Below, one piece after another: positions 25,175 through 34,561 of a DNA stretch of 64,000 nt. The notes beneath the pieces are model-generated. The model did not search any database, was not told the DNA's origin, and was given only the letters and a program-made list of their open reading frames with translations. Within the stretch, counting starts at the first letter, position 1; every line of letters begins with the position of its first letter. The position numbers were made by a program, and so were the translations under genes. The DNA is from CAWDMC01 sp963803295. GTDB lineage: Bacteria > Acidobacteriota > Terriglobia > UBA7540. The DNA lies in NCBI GenBank assembly GCA_963803295.1, contig CAWDMC010000010.1:310001-374000 (forward strand), in the 5' to 3' direction.

Positions 25175-26629
25175 ATGACCTTCTCCCTTGGCGAAATTGC
25201 GGCGATGCTGGGTGCCGGTACGAACACTCCCAACCGGCCCGTCACGAATTACTCGATCGACTCTCGGACTGCCGAGCCCGGTGCGCTTTTTTTCGCGATT
25301 CAGGGACCGCGCTTCGATGGCCACGACTTCGTGGCCCAAATGCTTGAGCACGGCGCCTCGGGTGCGGTGGTCAGCCGTGGCTTCGTCGCCCAAGTGCCCC
25401 CATCGCTTACGGGTTCGTTGATCCCGGTCGATGATCCGGAGCGCGCCCTGCAGAGTCTGGCGCGCGACATTCGCCGCCGGTGGGGTGGCCCTGTAGTGGC
25501 GGTCACGGGAAGCACCGGGAAGACCACTACTAAGGAGCTGATTGCCGCGGTGCTCGCTCGCCGGTTTGGCATAGAAAAATTACTCAAGTCGCGCGGCAAC
25601 CTGAACAACCATCTGGGTGTGCCCCTGTCGCTGCTTACGCTTGAACCGCAGCACCAGGTTGCCGTTCTTGAACTGGCAATGTCGGCGCCTGGCGAGATCG
25701 CGTTTTTGGCTTCGATTGCCGAACCCGATACGGGAGTGGTGACCAACGTGGCTCCGGTTCACCTGAAGTTCTTCGAGTCAATCGAAGGAATCGCCCGTGC
25801 CAAGCGCGAACTGATTCAGAATCTTAAGCCCCCTCGAATGGCGATCCTGAATCATGATGACGATCGAGTCCGGGCGTTTGCTGAGGATTTCGAGGGACGC
25901 GTGCTAACTTATGGTTTTGGAAAGGGTGCGGACTTTCATGCCGTCGCCTGGAACCCGCTGCCGGCAGATAGCAATGGCTCGAACCCGGGGATAAAGCTGC
26001 AGGTCAAGTCGCCCGACTACCTGGCGGAATTCGAGGTCCCTCTGCCCGGACAACACAATGGTGAGAACGCCCTGGCAGCCATTGCCACGGCCGCTGCCTT
26101 TCACGTTCCGTTGGAAACCGTTCAATTGGCGCTACGGGAATTCACCGGGCTCCATCAGCGCAGCGAGGTGCTTCGGCTCGCCTCTGGCGTAACCGTGATC
26201 AACGACAGTTACAACTCGAATCCCCGCGCCATGGCCCGGATGCTCCAGACACTGGGGGCTTGGCCGAGAGGGGGAAGGCGAATCGCAGTGGCGGGGGAGA
26301 TGCTTGAGCTGGGGCCGGACTCGCCCGCATTCCATCGGGAAATCGGCGGCGACTGTGCTCTGGTGGGTGTCGACTGGATTGTGGCGGTCCAGGGAGACGC
26401 GCGATTTTTTGTGGAAGGCGCTATTGCCAAAGGCTTGCCAGCGGTGCGAGCCCGGTTTTTTGAGGATGCCGAGACAGCGGGTAAGTTCTGCCTGAACACT
26501 CTCGAAGCCGGTGACGTGGTCCTGATCAAAGGCTCGCGCGAGGTTCACCTTGAGAGAGTGGTAGAAATGCTAGGTGCGGCGGCACCAGAGGGAAATGACA
26601 GGCAAGCATGTTCTACTACCTTTATCTGA
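25175..26629 (+). CDS. murF: UDP-MurNAc-tripeptide:D-Ala-D-Ala ligase
   Basis: A 484-residue Mur ligase that attaches the D-Ala-D-Ala dipeptide and completes the UDP-MurNAc-pentapeptide. Motifs are the N-terminal DSRTAEPGALFFAIQGPRFDGH, the P-loop VTGSTGKTTTKELIA (about 110-124), VINDSYNSNPRAM and GDVVLIKGSREVHLE at the end. It overlaps mraY by 22 bases, implying tight coupling. No strong ribosome binding site precedes the ATG. Confidence 0.97.
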   Translation: MTFSLGEIAAMLGAGTNTPNRPVTNYSIDSRTAEPGALFFAIQGPRFDGHDFVAQMLEHGASGAVVSRGFVAQVPPSLTGSLIPVDDPERALQSLARDIRRRWGGPVVAVTGSTGKTTTKELIAAVLARRFGIEKLLKSRGNLNNHLGVPLSLLTLEPQHQVAVLELAMSAPGEIAFLASIAEPDTGVVTNVAPVHLKFFESIEGIARAKRELIQNLKPPRMAILNHDDDRVRAFAEDFEGRVLTYGFGKGADFHAVAWNPLPADSNGSNPGIKLQVKSPDYLAEFEVPLPGQHNGENALAAIATAAAFHVPLETVQLALREFTGLHQRSEVLRLASGVTVINDSYNSNPRAMARMLQTLGAWPRGGRRIAVAGEMLELGPDSPAFHREIGGDCALVGVDWIVAVQGDARFFVEGAIAKGLPAVRARFFEDAETAGKFCLNTLEAGDVVLIKGSREVHLERVVEMLGAAAPEGNDRQACSTTFI

Positions 26630-27738
26630 GGTTCCATTCCTCAGTCCACCTGCTCAATCTGTTCCGGTATATCACTTTTCGGACCGCCTTGGCCAGTATT
26701 ACCGCCCTGCTGCTCTCTTTGGTGCTCGGTCCTTGGCTGATTGGCAAACTCAAGGAGTTTCAGGTAGGCCAGTTCATCCGTGAGGACGGGCCCAGGTCGC
26801 ATCAGGCGAAGGCCGGGACGCCAACCATGGGTGGCATCCTGATTGTTCTATGCATCGTCGTGCCTACGCTGCTCTGGTCGGATCTGGGAGACGTCTTTGT
26901 TTGGTTGGTGCTGCTGGTAACGCTGGCTTTCGCGGCTATAGGTTTTTGGGACGACTATCAGAAAGTGAGCCGCAGACGCAACCTGGGTCTTTCTGCGCGA
27001 GGCAAAATTCTGTGGCAGGTTCTGCTGAGCTTTCTTTTCAGCGTGGTATTGATGTTGTTGGCGGCCTATGGCAGTTACACCACCGATCTGACTTTCCCTT
27101 TTTACAAGCGCATTCACCCGGACTTCCTAATCGGCCGTTTCCTGCACACCCCCTGGACCTTTTCGCTGGGTTATCTGCCTTTCATCGTTTTTGTGGTGCT
27201 GATCATGGTGGGATCGTCGAACGCAGTGAACCTCACGGACGGACTCGACGGACTGGCGATTGGGTGTGTCGTGATCTCGGCGTCGGCGGAGACGGTCCTG
27301 GCGTATGTGGTCGGGCATGCGGCTTGGTCCGGCTATCTCGATCTGGAGCACCTGCGCTGGGCCGGAGAGGTCACCATATTCTGTGGCGCCATGGTAGGCT
27401 CGAGCTTGGGCTTTCTCTGGTACAACGCCTATCCGGCGGAGATCTTCATGGGCGACGTGGGCTCGCTCGCCTTGGGAGCAGCCATCTGCGCCGTCGCCGT
27501 GGTGGTCAAGCAGGAATTGCTTCTACCGTTCATCGGCGGCATCTTCGTGATTGAGGCCCTCTCGGTGATCCTGCAAGTAGGTTCCTTTAAGCTGAGGGGG
27601 AAGCGCATCTTCAAAATGGCGCCTCTTCATCATCATTTCGAGCTGCTGGGCTGGAAAGAAGCCAAAATCATTACCCGCTTTTGGATTTCGGCACTCGTGT
27701 TTGCGTTGTTCGCGCTGACGACGCTTAAATTGAGATGA
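26608..27738 (+). CDS. mraY: Phospho-MurNAc-pentapeptide transferase
   Basis: A 376-residue polytopic enzyme (about ten membrane helices) that transfers phospho-MurNAc-pentapeptide to undecaprenyl phosphate to make lipid I. Signature pieces are KAGTPTMGGILI, FWDDYQKVSRRRNLGLSARGK with the DDxxK motif, NAVNLTDGLDGLAIG and the catalytic-loop LHHHFELLGWKE. It begins inside murF (22-base overlap). Length matches the family. Confidence 0.97.
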   Translation: MFYYLYLRFHSSVHLLNLFRYITFRTALASITALLLSLVLGPWLIGKLKEFQVGQFIREDGPRSHQAKAGTPTMGGILIVLCIVVPTLLWSDLGDVFVWLVLLVTLAFAAIGFWDDYQKVSRRRNLGLSARGKILWQVLLSFLFSVVLMLLAAYGSYTTDLTFPFYKRIHPDFLIGRFLHTPWTFSLGYLPFIVFVVLIMVGSSNAVNLTDGLDGLAIGCVVISASAETVLAYVVGHAAWSGYLDLEHLRWAGEVTIFCGAMVGSSLGFLWYNAYPAEIFMGDVGSLALGAAICAVAVVVKQELLLPFIGGIFVIEALSVILQVGSFKLRGKRIFKMAPLHHHFELLGWKEAKIITRFWISALVFALFALTTLKLR

Positions 27739-27822
27739 CGGGGAGCCGGGGCGTCCTGCCTTCCCGCCGAAGCGGGGTTGAATGACAGCGCTTCGTTATC
27801 TTCACCTCGGGTTTTAACCATA

Positions 27823-29577
27823 ATGGAGCTTCAAGGTAAGCGCGTGCTGGTTGTGGGTCTGGCGCGAAGCGGGCGGGCCGTGGCGAGTTTTCTTCGCCGC
27901 CGGGGAGCCACGGTCAGTATCAGCGATTCCAGTCCGGCGCCCGGCTTCTCCGATATTCTCCACGACTTGATGGGCCAGAAGATCGCCTTCGAGCTCGGTG
28001 TCCATCGCGAACAAACCTTCCTGCAACAGGATCTTATCGTGGTGAGCCCCGGTGTTCCCTGGGAACTGCCGCAGCTCGAGGCGGCCCGGAGGCGCGATAT
28101 CCCGATTATCGGGGAAGTCGAGTTGGCAAGTTCGTATTTCCAGGGTTCTCTGGTGGGTATCACCGGCACGAATGGGAAGACCACTACCACCACGCTGGTC
28201 GGTGAGATGCTTGAGTGTTCGGGCTTTTCCGCTTTTGTGGGAGGGAACATCGGCGTGCCGTTGATTTCCGCCGTGGACCAGTTGACTGCAGGCTCGATTC
28301 TGGTCGCCGAACTAAGCAGTTTCCAACTGGAAGCGATCCAGCACCTGCGTCCGCGAGTGGCCGTTCTGCTGAATATCACTCCCAATCACCTCGACCGGCA
28401 TCCCTCTTTCTCAGCCTATGTGTCAGCCAAGGCTCAGATCTTTCGCAACCAGACGGCCGAGGATTACGCCGTCTTGAACGCGGACGATGAAAATGTGATG
28501 CGGCTGGCGCCGGCGATCGCCAGCCGTAAGGTATTCTTCAGCCGCACCCAGGACCTGCCTGGTGGGGTCATGGTTTCGGGCACCGATATTCTCTATCGCG
28601 TCGGGAATCTCGAGCGGGTAACGATGTCAACCCACGACGTCGTGCTTCGGGGCAGCTTTAACCTGGAGAATGTGCTCGCTGCCACCGCCGCCGCCGCCAT
28701 CCTTGGCGCGGATTTCGACCTTCTACGCCAGGTCGTCAAGCGCTTTCGCGGGGTTGAGCATCGCCTGGAGTATGTGGGCGAGATTCGCGGCGTCGAGTTC
28801 TACAACGATTCGAAGGCGACCAGCGTCGATGCCGCCGCCAAAGCGCTTACGGCCTTCGACCACGGAGTCCACCTTATTCTCGGAGGCAAGGACAAGGGCG
28901 CGCCATACGCACCTTTACGCCCGCTGCTTGAAGGCCGGGTGCGCAACCTTTATCTCATTGGTGCCGCCGCTGACCGGATCGCCCAGGATCTGAAAGGTGT
29001 CGTGCCGGCCTTTCGTTCGGGAACACTTGGTACTGCCGTCAGACAGGCTTTTGCCGATGCGTCTCCTGGCGATGTGGTACTGCTGTCTCCTGCCTGTTCG
29101 AGCTACGATCAATTCCATGACTTTGAAGAGCGCGGACGCGCTTTCAAAGATTTGGTGGCTGGGCTCGACCGACCAGGCACCCTGGGGAGCGCCAGGCAGG
29201 CGAATCGGGAATTTCTGAAAGAGGCCCGGCCCCCTGCGCCCGAAGGTTTGGAGGAAGTCCCTCAGTCTGCCGCCGCCGGGCCTGACCGCGAGAATTCGGA
29301 CGGGCTGAGAGCCGAAGTTAACGACGAGCCACCGCGCGCGCCGCGGACCTCGAAGGCTGCCAACAGCAAAAGAAAGCCCAAACGCCTCGATCTGATTTCC
29401 GTCTATGAGGTTGGCGCCGAAGAGTTCGGCCCCGCCGATGAGACTGGCCGCGGCCTTGAGATATTCGAAGCTCCTGCTCGGACCATGTTCGCGCCCCTCG
29501 AGACCGTGTGCGACGAGCCTTTGCCCTATGAGGTTCGCGGCGGACTCACACTCGTTCCGCCCAGTAAGGAGACGTAA
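27823..29577 (+). CDS. murD: UDP-MurNAc-L-Ala:D-Glu ligase MurD with long C-terminal extension
   Basis: A 584-residue MurD, which adds D-glutamate to UDP-MurNAc-L-Ala. Residues 1-448 are a complete Mur ligase: GKRVLVVGLARSGRAVASFL, ITGTNGKTTTTTLVGEML, ITPNHLDRH and LSPACSSYDQFHDFEERGRAFK. The last 136 residues (449-584) are extra: a disordered Pro/Glu/Arg/Lys-rich part, then two short repeated phrases, SVYEVGAEEFGP and LPYEVRGGLTLVPP. The extension is in frame and stops two bases before ftsW, so it is not a read-through accident. The ATG at 27823 gives the family start; a TTG at 27778 is possible. The extension might be a docking tail. Confidence 0.94.
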   Translation: MELQGKRVLVVGLARSGRAVASFLRRRGATVSISDSSPAPGFSDILHDLMGQKIAFELGVHREQTFLQQDLIVVSPGVPWELPQLEAARRRDIPIIGEVELASSYFQGSLVGITGTNGKTTTTTLVGEMLECSGFSAFVGGNIGVPLISAVDQLTAGSILVAELSSFQLEAIQHLRPRVAVLLNITPNHLDRHPSFSAYVSAKAQIFRNQTAEDYAVLNADDENVMRLAPAIASRKVFFSRTQDLPGGVMVSGTDILYRVGNLERVTMSTHDVVLRGSFNLENVLAATAAAAILGADFDLLRQVVKRFRGVEHRLEYVGEIRGVEFYNDSKATSVDAAAKALTAFDHGVHLILGGKDKGAPYAPLRPLLEGRVRNLYLIGAAADRIAQDLKGVVPAFRSGTLGTAVRQAFADASPGDVVLLSPACSSYDQFHDFEERGRAFKDLVAGLDRPGTLGSARQANREFLKEARPPAPEGLEEVPQSAAAGPDRENSDGLRAEVNDEPPRAPRTSKAANSKRKPKRLDLISVYEVGAEEFGPADETGRGLEIFEAPARTMFAPLETVCDEPLPYEVRGGLTLVPPSKET

Positions 29578-29579
29578 GC

Positions 29580-30686
29580 ATGAGCCGGCGCCTGGAATCC
29601 GACATCGTTCTTTTCGGGGCCGTCGTGATCCTGGCGCTCTTCGGCGCGCTTATGGTATTCAGCGCTTCCGCGGTTATGGCTGCTCAGCGCTTCGGCAGCA
29701 GCTACTATTTTCTCATTCGACAGGTTGCCTGGCTGGTCGCCGGCCTGGTGGCGATGGTCATGGTGATGAATTTCGACTATCGGCGCCTGGCCAGACCTGC
29801 CCTCATTTTCCCCGCCTTGGCCATGCAGTTCATTCTGCTGGTGGCTGTGTTCTTTGAGGCCGCCAGCCATCATACGCATCGCTGGTTGCACGCCGGTCCG
29901 CTGGGATTTCAACCGTCGGAACTTTCCAAAATCGTGCTGGTGCTGTTTTTGGCCTATTTCCTCGACCTGCGCCGCGATACCGTGAGCGATCCGCGCCATA
30001 CGCTGCTGCCGATTGCGCTGATCCTGGGTCTTAGTCTTGCCCTCATCCTAAAGGAACCCGATTTCGGCACCGCGCTCGCGATCTGTTTGGTTGCCGGCGC
30101 CATGCTGTTTGCGGCCGGGCTCGATTGGCGGTATTTCGCTGTTGCCGGCGGATTCCTGGTGCCTTCAGCTTGCCTCCTGGTTTACTTTGCTCCCTACCGT
30201 TTCAAGCGGATCGAGGCCTTCCTCAATCCTTGGAAGGACCCTCTTGGCAAGGGCTTTCAGATCATTCAGTCTTACATCGCCGTTGGTTCGGGCGGCATCA
30301 GTGGCGTGGGCCTGATGGATAGCAAGCAGAAACTCTACTATTTGCCCGAGCCTCACACTGACTTCATCTTCGCCGTAATTGGCGAGGAATTGGGCTTGAT
30401 TGGCGGCATTCTGATCGTGTCTCTATTTGCCGTTATCCTCTGGCGCGGGCTGAAGGCGGCAGGGAACTGCTCCACCGATTTCGGACGTCTGCTGGCGATC
30501 GGCCTCACGGCGCTCATTGTCGGCCAGGCACTGGTAAACATGAGCGTGGTGGTGGGCTTGCTGCCGACCAAGGGAATTCCGCTGCCCTTTGTCAGTTACG
30601 GAGGGTCCTCCCTGCTAATGAATCTGCTGGCTGTTGGGATTCTGTTGAATGTGTCGCAGAGTGCGCCCCTACTGCAGAATGGCTGA
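29580..30686 (+). CDS. ftsW: Septal peptidoglycan polymerase FtsW (SEDS family)
   Basis: A 368-residue SEDS glycosyltransferase with about ten membrane helices that polymerises lipid II at the septum together with FtsI. Conserved segments include the family start DIVLFGAVVILALFGALMVFSAS, the HRWL segment, QPSELSKIVLVLFLAYFL, KEPDFGTA and IPLPFVSYGGSSLLMNL near the C-terminus. The ATG lies two bases after the murD stop. Confidence 0.96.
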   Translation: MSRRLESDIVLFGAVVILALFGALMVFSASAVMAAQRFGSSYYFLIRQVAWLVAGLVAMVMVMNFDYRRLARPALIFPALAMQFILLVAVFFEAASHHTHRWLHAGPLGFQPSELSKIVLVLFLAYFLDLRRDTVSDPRHTLLPIALILGLSLALILKEPDFGTALAICLVAGAMLFAAGLDWRYFAVAGGFLVPSACLLVYFAPYRFKRIEAFLNPWKDPLGKGFQIIQSYIAVGSGGISGVGLMDSKQKLYYLPEPHTDFIFAVIGEELGLIGGILIVSLFAVILWRGLKAAGNCSTDFGRLLAIGLTALIVGQALVNMSVVVGLLPTKGIPLPFVSYGGSSLLMNLLAVGILLNVSQSAPLLQNG

Positions 30687-30777
30687 GCTCCGGCGCGGCT
30701 TTGCGACTGGTCTTCCTCTTGTGGGCTCTTGGCGGGCGGGACGGCCGCGCCCCTGTGAACACTGAGAGCAGGTTCTT

Positions 30778-31986
30778 GTGACTCATCCCAGGGCCGAATC
30801 GCAGCATGGCACCTCGGCGCGCGAAGTTAATGACCATGTCCGAGGCGCCGGTGGCTTACGTGTGCTGATCGTGGCTGGTGGTACGGGCGGCCACGTCTTC
30901 CCGGCCCTGGCGGTGGCTCAGGAGCTACGATCGCGCTGGACTTCAAGGAATAACGGCCAACGCGAAGAAGCCGGATTGGAGATTCAGTTTCTGGGTACGA
31001 ATCGCGCCCTGGAATCACGGGTGATTCCGGCAGCCGGGTTCCAGTTGCGAGTGATCAGAGCGGCGGGACTTAAGGGGATTAGCGGTATCAAGCGGCTACA
31101 GAACCTCCTGGTGTTACCGCGGACGGTGATTGAGACCGCCCAGGTGCTCCGCCAGTTCCGGCCGGGAGTGGTGGTCGGCATGGGCGGATATCTCTCGGGT
31201 CCGGCGATGCTTGAGGCGGCCCTGGTCGGTATTCCCACCCTACTGATCGAGCCCAACGCCATTCCCGGTTTCACGAACAGGATGCTCGCCCCTCTCGTCA
31301 GCATCGCCGCCCTGGGTTTCGAAGCAGCCGCTCACTTCTATGGCGCGAGCGCTCGCCTGACAGGCCATCCTTTGCGCCAAGCGTTTTTTGCCGTCAAATC
31401 AAAGCAGCATGATCGACCCTTTCGAATCTTGGTGTTAGGAGGCAGCCAGGGATCAGTGGCGGTTAACCGCGCGGTGATTGAGAGCCTTCCGGTCGTTCAC
31501 CGTCAGATTGGCGACCTCCAAATCGTCCACCAGACCGGCGAACGCGATTATAATAACGTTCGGCAAGCCTACGGGGACCTCAGCCGGGACCTGGGGATCT
31601 CTGTCGAAGTACAAACCTTTATCGAGGACGTGGCCGCTGCGCTCGAAGGCGCCGACTTGGTGATTTCGCGCTCGGGAGCGTCGGCCGTGGCGGAGTTGGC
31701 GGCGGCCCAGAGAGCCTCGATCCTGGTGCCCCTTCCTTCGGCGGCCGACAACCACCAGCAGGCGAATGCCGAGGTCATGGAACGCGCCGGGGCGGCTCGC
31801 ATGGTCCTGCAGCGCGATCTGATCCCCGAGCGGCTGGCGCGCGTGATCGTGGAGTTGCTGAGATCACCCGGCCGCCTTAGGGAAATGGAGCGCGCGGGCT
31901 CAAAATTGGCGCGTCCCGACGCCACGAGGCTGATTGCCGATTTGATCGAGGGTTTGGGCGGAAATGATAAGCCCTCAGCAGACTGA
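30778..31986 (+). CDS. murG: Lipid II synthase MurG (UDP-GlcNAc transferase)
   Basis: A 402-residue peripheral membrane glycosyltransferase that adds GlcNAc to lipid I. It has VAGGTGGHVFPALAVAQEL near residue 35, GGYLSGPAMLEA, LGGSQGSVAVNRA and the donor-binding SRSGASAVAELAAAQRASILVP. A GTG start at 30778 with AGCAGG upstream adds about 25 residues before the usual family N-terminus. The 91-base gap before it contains a GC-rich palindrome (around 30732-30752) of unknown meaning. Confidence 0.96.
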   Translation: MTHPRAESQHGTSAREVNDHVRGAGGLRVLIVAGGTGGHVFPALAVAQELRSRWTSRNNGQREEAGLEIQFLGTNRALESRVIPAAGFQLRVIRAAGLKGISGIKRLQNLLVLPRTVIETAQVLRQFRPGVVVGMGGYLSGPAMLEAALVGIPTLLIEPNAIPGFTNRMLAPLVSIAALGFEAAAHFYGASARLTGHPLRQAFFAVKSKQHDRPFRILVLGGSQGSVAVNRAVIESLPVVHRQIGDLQIVHQTGERDYNNVRQAYGDLSRDLGISVEVQTFIEDVAAALEGADLVISRSGASAVAELAAAQRASILVPLPSAADNHQQANAEVMERAGAARMVLQRDLIPERLARVIVELLRSPGRLREMERAGSKLARPDATRLIADLIEGLGGNDKPSAD

Positions 31987-32043
31987 ACTCGAAACCGCGA
32001 GGAACCGGGAAATGATGATTACTGACAACGGACGACCAGCATC

Positions 32044-33447
32044 ATGTTAGGAAAGATTCGCAAAATCCATTTTGTGGGGATCGGCGGCATCGGCATGAGC
32101 GGTATAGCCGAAGTGTTGCTGAACCAGGATTTCACCGTTTCAGGGTCAGACGTGAAAGCCACGCCGGTGACCGACCGCCTGGTGCGGTTGGGCGCGCGCT
32201 TCTCGGAGGGCCACGCCGCTGCGCAGGTTCGCGACGTGCAGGTGGTCGTGATTTCCTCTGCGGTTACGGCCGATAATCCAGAAATCGTCGAGGCGAAGCG
32301 CCTGGGAATCCCCGTTATCCCGCGCGCCGAAATGCTTGCCGAATTGATGCGGCTGAAGTATTGCGTGACCGTCGCGGGATCGCACGGAAAGACCACGACG
32401 ACCTCAATGATCGCGGTGATGCTCTCGCATGCGGGCCTTGATCCCACGGCGGTCATCGGGGGGAGGCTTGATGTTTTCGGTTCAAGCGCCCGTCTCGGCA
32501 AAGGCGAATTGATGGTGGTCGAGGCTGATGAGAGCGACCGCTCCTTTCTCTACTTGCTGCCAACCCTGGCCGTGGTCACCAACATGGATCGCGAGCACCT
32601 GGACCACTACCGCGATCTGGAGGAAATCACCAGTGCATTTCTCTCCTTCATGAACAAAGTGCCGTTCTACGGGGCAGTGCTTGCCTGTCTCGACCAGCCC
32701 TGGGGCGAATCGCTCCGCAAGCTGATCCCGCAGATCCGGCGCCGCCTGGTGACCTACGGCGTCGAGCCCGGCGCGGATCTTGAAGCCGCCAACATCAGAT
32801 TGCACGGACGCGGCTCCGAGTTCGAAAGCCGGCTGAAAGGGCGTTCGCTCGGTCGCTTCGCCTTGAACGTGCCCGGACGTCACAACGTGCAGAACGCGCT
32901 CGCAGCCGTGGCGGTGGGGATCGAACTCGATCTTACGCCGGAGCAGATCCGCGAAGGCCTTCAGCACTTTCGAGGGGCGGATCGCCGTTTCCAGGTCAAG
33001 GCTGAAGTGAACGGCATTACCATCATTGACGATTATGGTCACCATCCTACGGAGATCCGTGCCACGCTTGAGGCCGCGCGCCTGGAGGGAGCGCGACGGC
33101 TCTGGGCGGTGTTTCAGCCACATCGCTTTTCGCGGACCCAGGCGCTGCTTGATGAATTCGCCCGTTGCTTCGACGGCGTGGGGAGGGTCTATATACTTGA
33201 TATTTACCCAGCGAGTGAGGCGCCGATCCCGGGAGTGACGTCGGCGCGCCTGGTCGATCGCATGCTCGAGCTTGGTTTCGATCGGGCCCGCTACGCGGCC
33301 TCGCCGGCTGCCGTCATCGAAGAGATCGCGCGCGAAGCTCAACCCGGAGATCTCGTTATTACCATCGGGGCAGGGAACGTGTGGAAGGTCGGCGAAGCCC
33401 TTGCCCAGGCCTTGGCGAGCGGGCAAGCTGTCTCACTTCGTGGGTAG
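32044..33447 (+). CDS. murC: UDP-N-acetylmuramate:L-alanine ligase
   Basis: A 467-residue Mur ligase that adds the first stem residue, L-alanine. Typical pieces are the N-terminal IHFVGIGGIGMSGIAEVLL, the ATP loop VAGSHGKTTTTSMIA (about 108-122), VVEADESDRSFL, DDYGHHPTEIRATLEAAR and LVITIGAGNVWKVGEAL. murB and ddl, which often follow murC in dcw clusters, are absent. ftsQ comes next after 128 bases. Confidence 0.97.
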   Translation: MLGKIRKIHFVGIGGIGMSGIAEVLLNQDFTVSGSDVKATPVTDRLVRLGARFSEGHAAAQVRDVQVVVISSAVTADNPEIVEAKRLGIPVIPRAEMLAELMRLKYCVTVAGSHGKTTTTSMIAVMLSHAGLDPTAVIGGRLDVFGSSARLGKGELMVVEADESDRSFLYLLPTLAVVTNMDREHLDHYRDLEEITSAFLSFMNKVPFYGAVLACLDQPWGESLRKLIPQIRRRLVTYGVEPGADLEAANIRLHGRGSEFESRLKGRSLGRFALNVPGRHNVQNALAAVAVGIELDLTPEQIREGLQHFRGADRRFQVKAEVNGITIIDDYGHHPTEIRATLEAARLEGARRLWAVFQPHRFSRTQALLDEFARCFDGVGRVYILDIYPASEAPIPGVTSARLVDRMLELGFDRARYAASPAAVIEEIAREAQPGDLVITIGAGNVWKVGEALAQALASGQAVSLRG

Positions 33448-33575
33448 TACGTTGTTTACTTTGCTAAAAACGCGAGCAGCTGAGCGTTGACGGACGCGTC
33501 GAGCACGATGGCAGGCATCAGCGGCCGGAGTAGACTGCTGACCACGAACGGCTGACAAGCGGACAACTGAGAAAC

Positions 33576-34550
33576 ATGATCGCAGCAGACGATGACATTC
33601 CGCGGCCGGGCGATCTGGATCCTGATGAGGTGTCGCCTTATCGCCGGAGGGCGAAGGCGGTACCGGTGCGACGGACTCGTTGGCCGCTCCTGGTTCGCGT
33701 TCTGCGGACCGCAGCTTTTCTGGTGTTGGTGGTCGCGCCGTCCGGTTACGCGGTCTATAGGGTGGCTCTGTTTGCACTGAGTTCACCGCTTTTCCGCCTC
33801 TCCTCTCCGGATGATGTGGAGCTTGCCGGCGCCAATTACGTGACCCGCAACGATGTCATGGCAGCGCTCGGCCTTTCCGGTACCGGCGTGCCAGGGAGCG
33901 GAGTGAACATCTTCCGGCTCTCGCTTGAGAACGCTCGCAACCAGGTGGAAGCGATCCCCTGGGTGAAATCTGCCGCCATTGAGCGATCCTATCCTCATAA
34001 TCTGGTGGTTCGGATCACCGAACGAACGCCGCTGGCTTTTGTGAACGTGGCCGGCCGCATCAAGCTGATCGACGACGAGGGTGTTGTGCTTGACCAACCC
34101 CAGAAGGCGAGCTTCGATTACCCCGTATTGAGCGGCATGGCTCCCGGCCTTATGCAAGCTGACCGGCAGGCGCGGATGCAGCTGTATCTTGAATTCATGA
34201 AGAAAGTGTCGGACGAGGCCGCTTCCTCTGGCTGGATGATTTCGGAAGTCGACCTTTCCGACCTCGATGATCTCAAGGCGATCGTGGTGCGGGACGCGCA
34301 AAGTTTGGAGCTGGAGTTCGGCAACGAGCAATTTGACGAACGATTCCACAACTTACTTCGCTGGCTGGCGGAGGAGCATCTTAGCCCGAACATCGTCTCG
34401 ATGGACCTGCGCTATCATAACCAGGTGCTGACGAATAACGCACCGGCCGAACCAGCGCTCGCACCGCGCCGAGTGGCGGATCCGCTTGAGGCACGAGTCG
34501 CAGCCAGGCCGAGCCGCCAGAGGCTACCGGCATCGAAGACCCGAGACTAG
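33576..34550 (+). CDS. ftsQ: Cell division protein FtsQ
   Basis: A 324-residue bitopic protein. A basic cytoplasmic tail (1-45), a membrane helix (about 46-70, AAFLVLVVAPSGYAVYRVALF), a POTRA domain (about 80-150: VELAGANYVTRNDVMAALGL, IPWVKSAAIERSYPHNLVVRITE) and the FtsQ/DivIB beta domain (150-290) are in the standard order. FtsQ scaffolds FtsL and FtsB at the septum. A disordered Ala/Arg-rich tail ends the protein. It lies directly before ftsA, as in most bacteria. Confidence 0.93.
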   Translation: MIAADDDIPRPGDLDPDEVSPYRRRAKAVPVRRTRWPLLVRVLRTAAFLVLVVAPSGYAVYRVALFALSSPLFRLSSPDDVELAGANYVTRNDVMAALGLSGTGVPGSGVNIFRLSLENARNQVEAIPWVKSAAIERSYPHNLVVRITERTPLAFVNVAGRIKLIDDEGVVLDQPQKASFDYPVLSGMAPGLMQADRQARMQLYLEFMKKVSDEAASSGWMISEVDLSDLDDLKAIVVRDAQSLELEFGNEQFDERFHNLLRWLAEEHLSPNIVSMDLRYHNQVLTNNAPAEPALAPRRVADPLEARVAARPSRQRLPASKTRD

Positions 34551-34561
34551 GGGATGTCATT

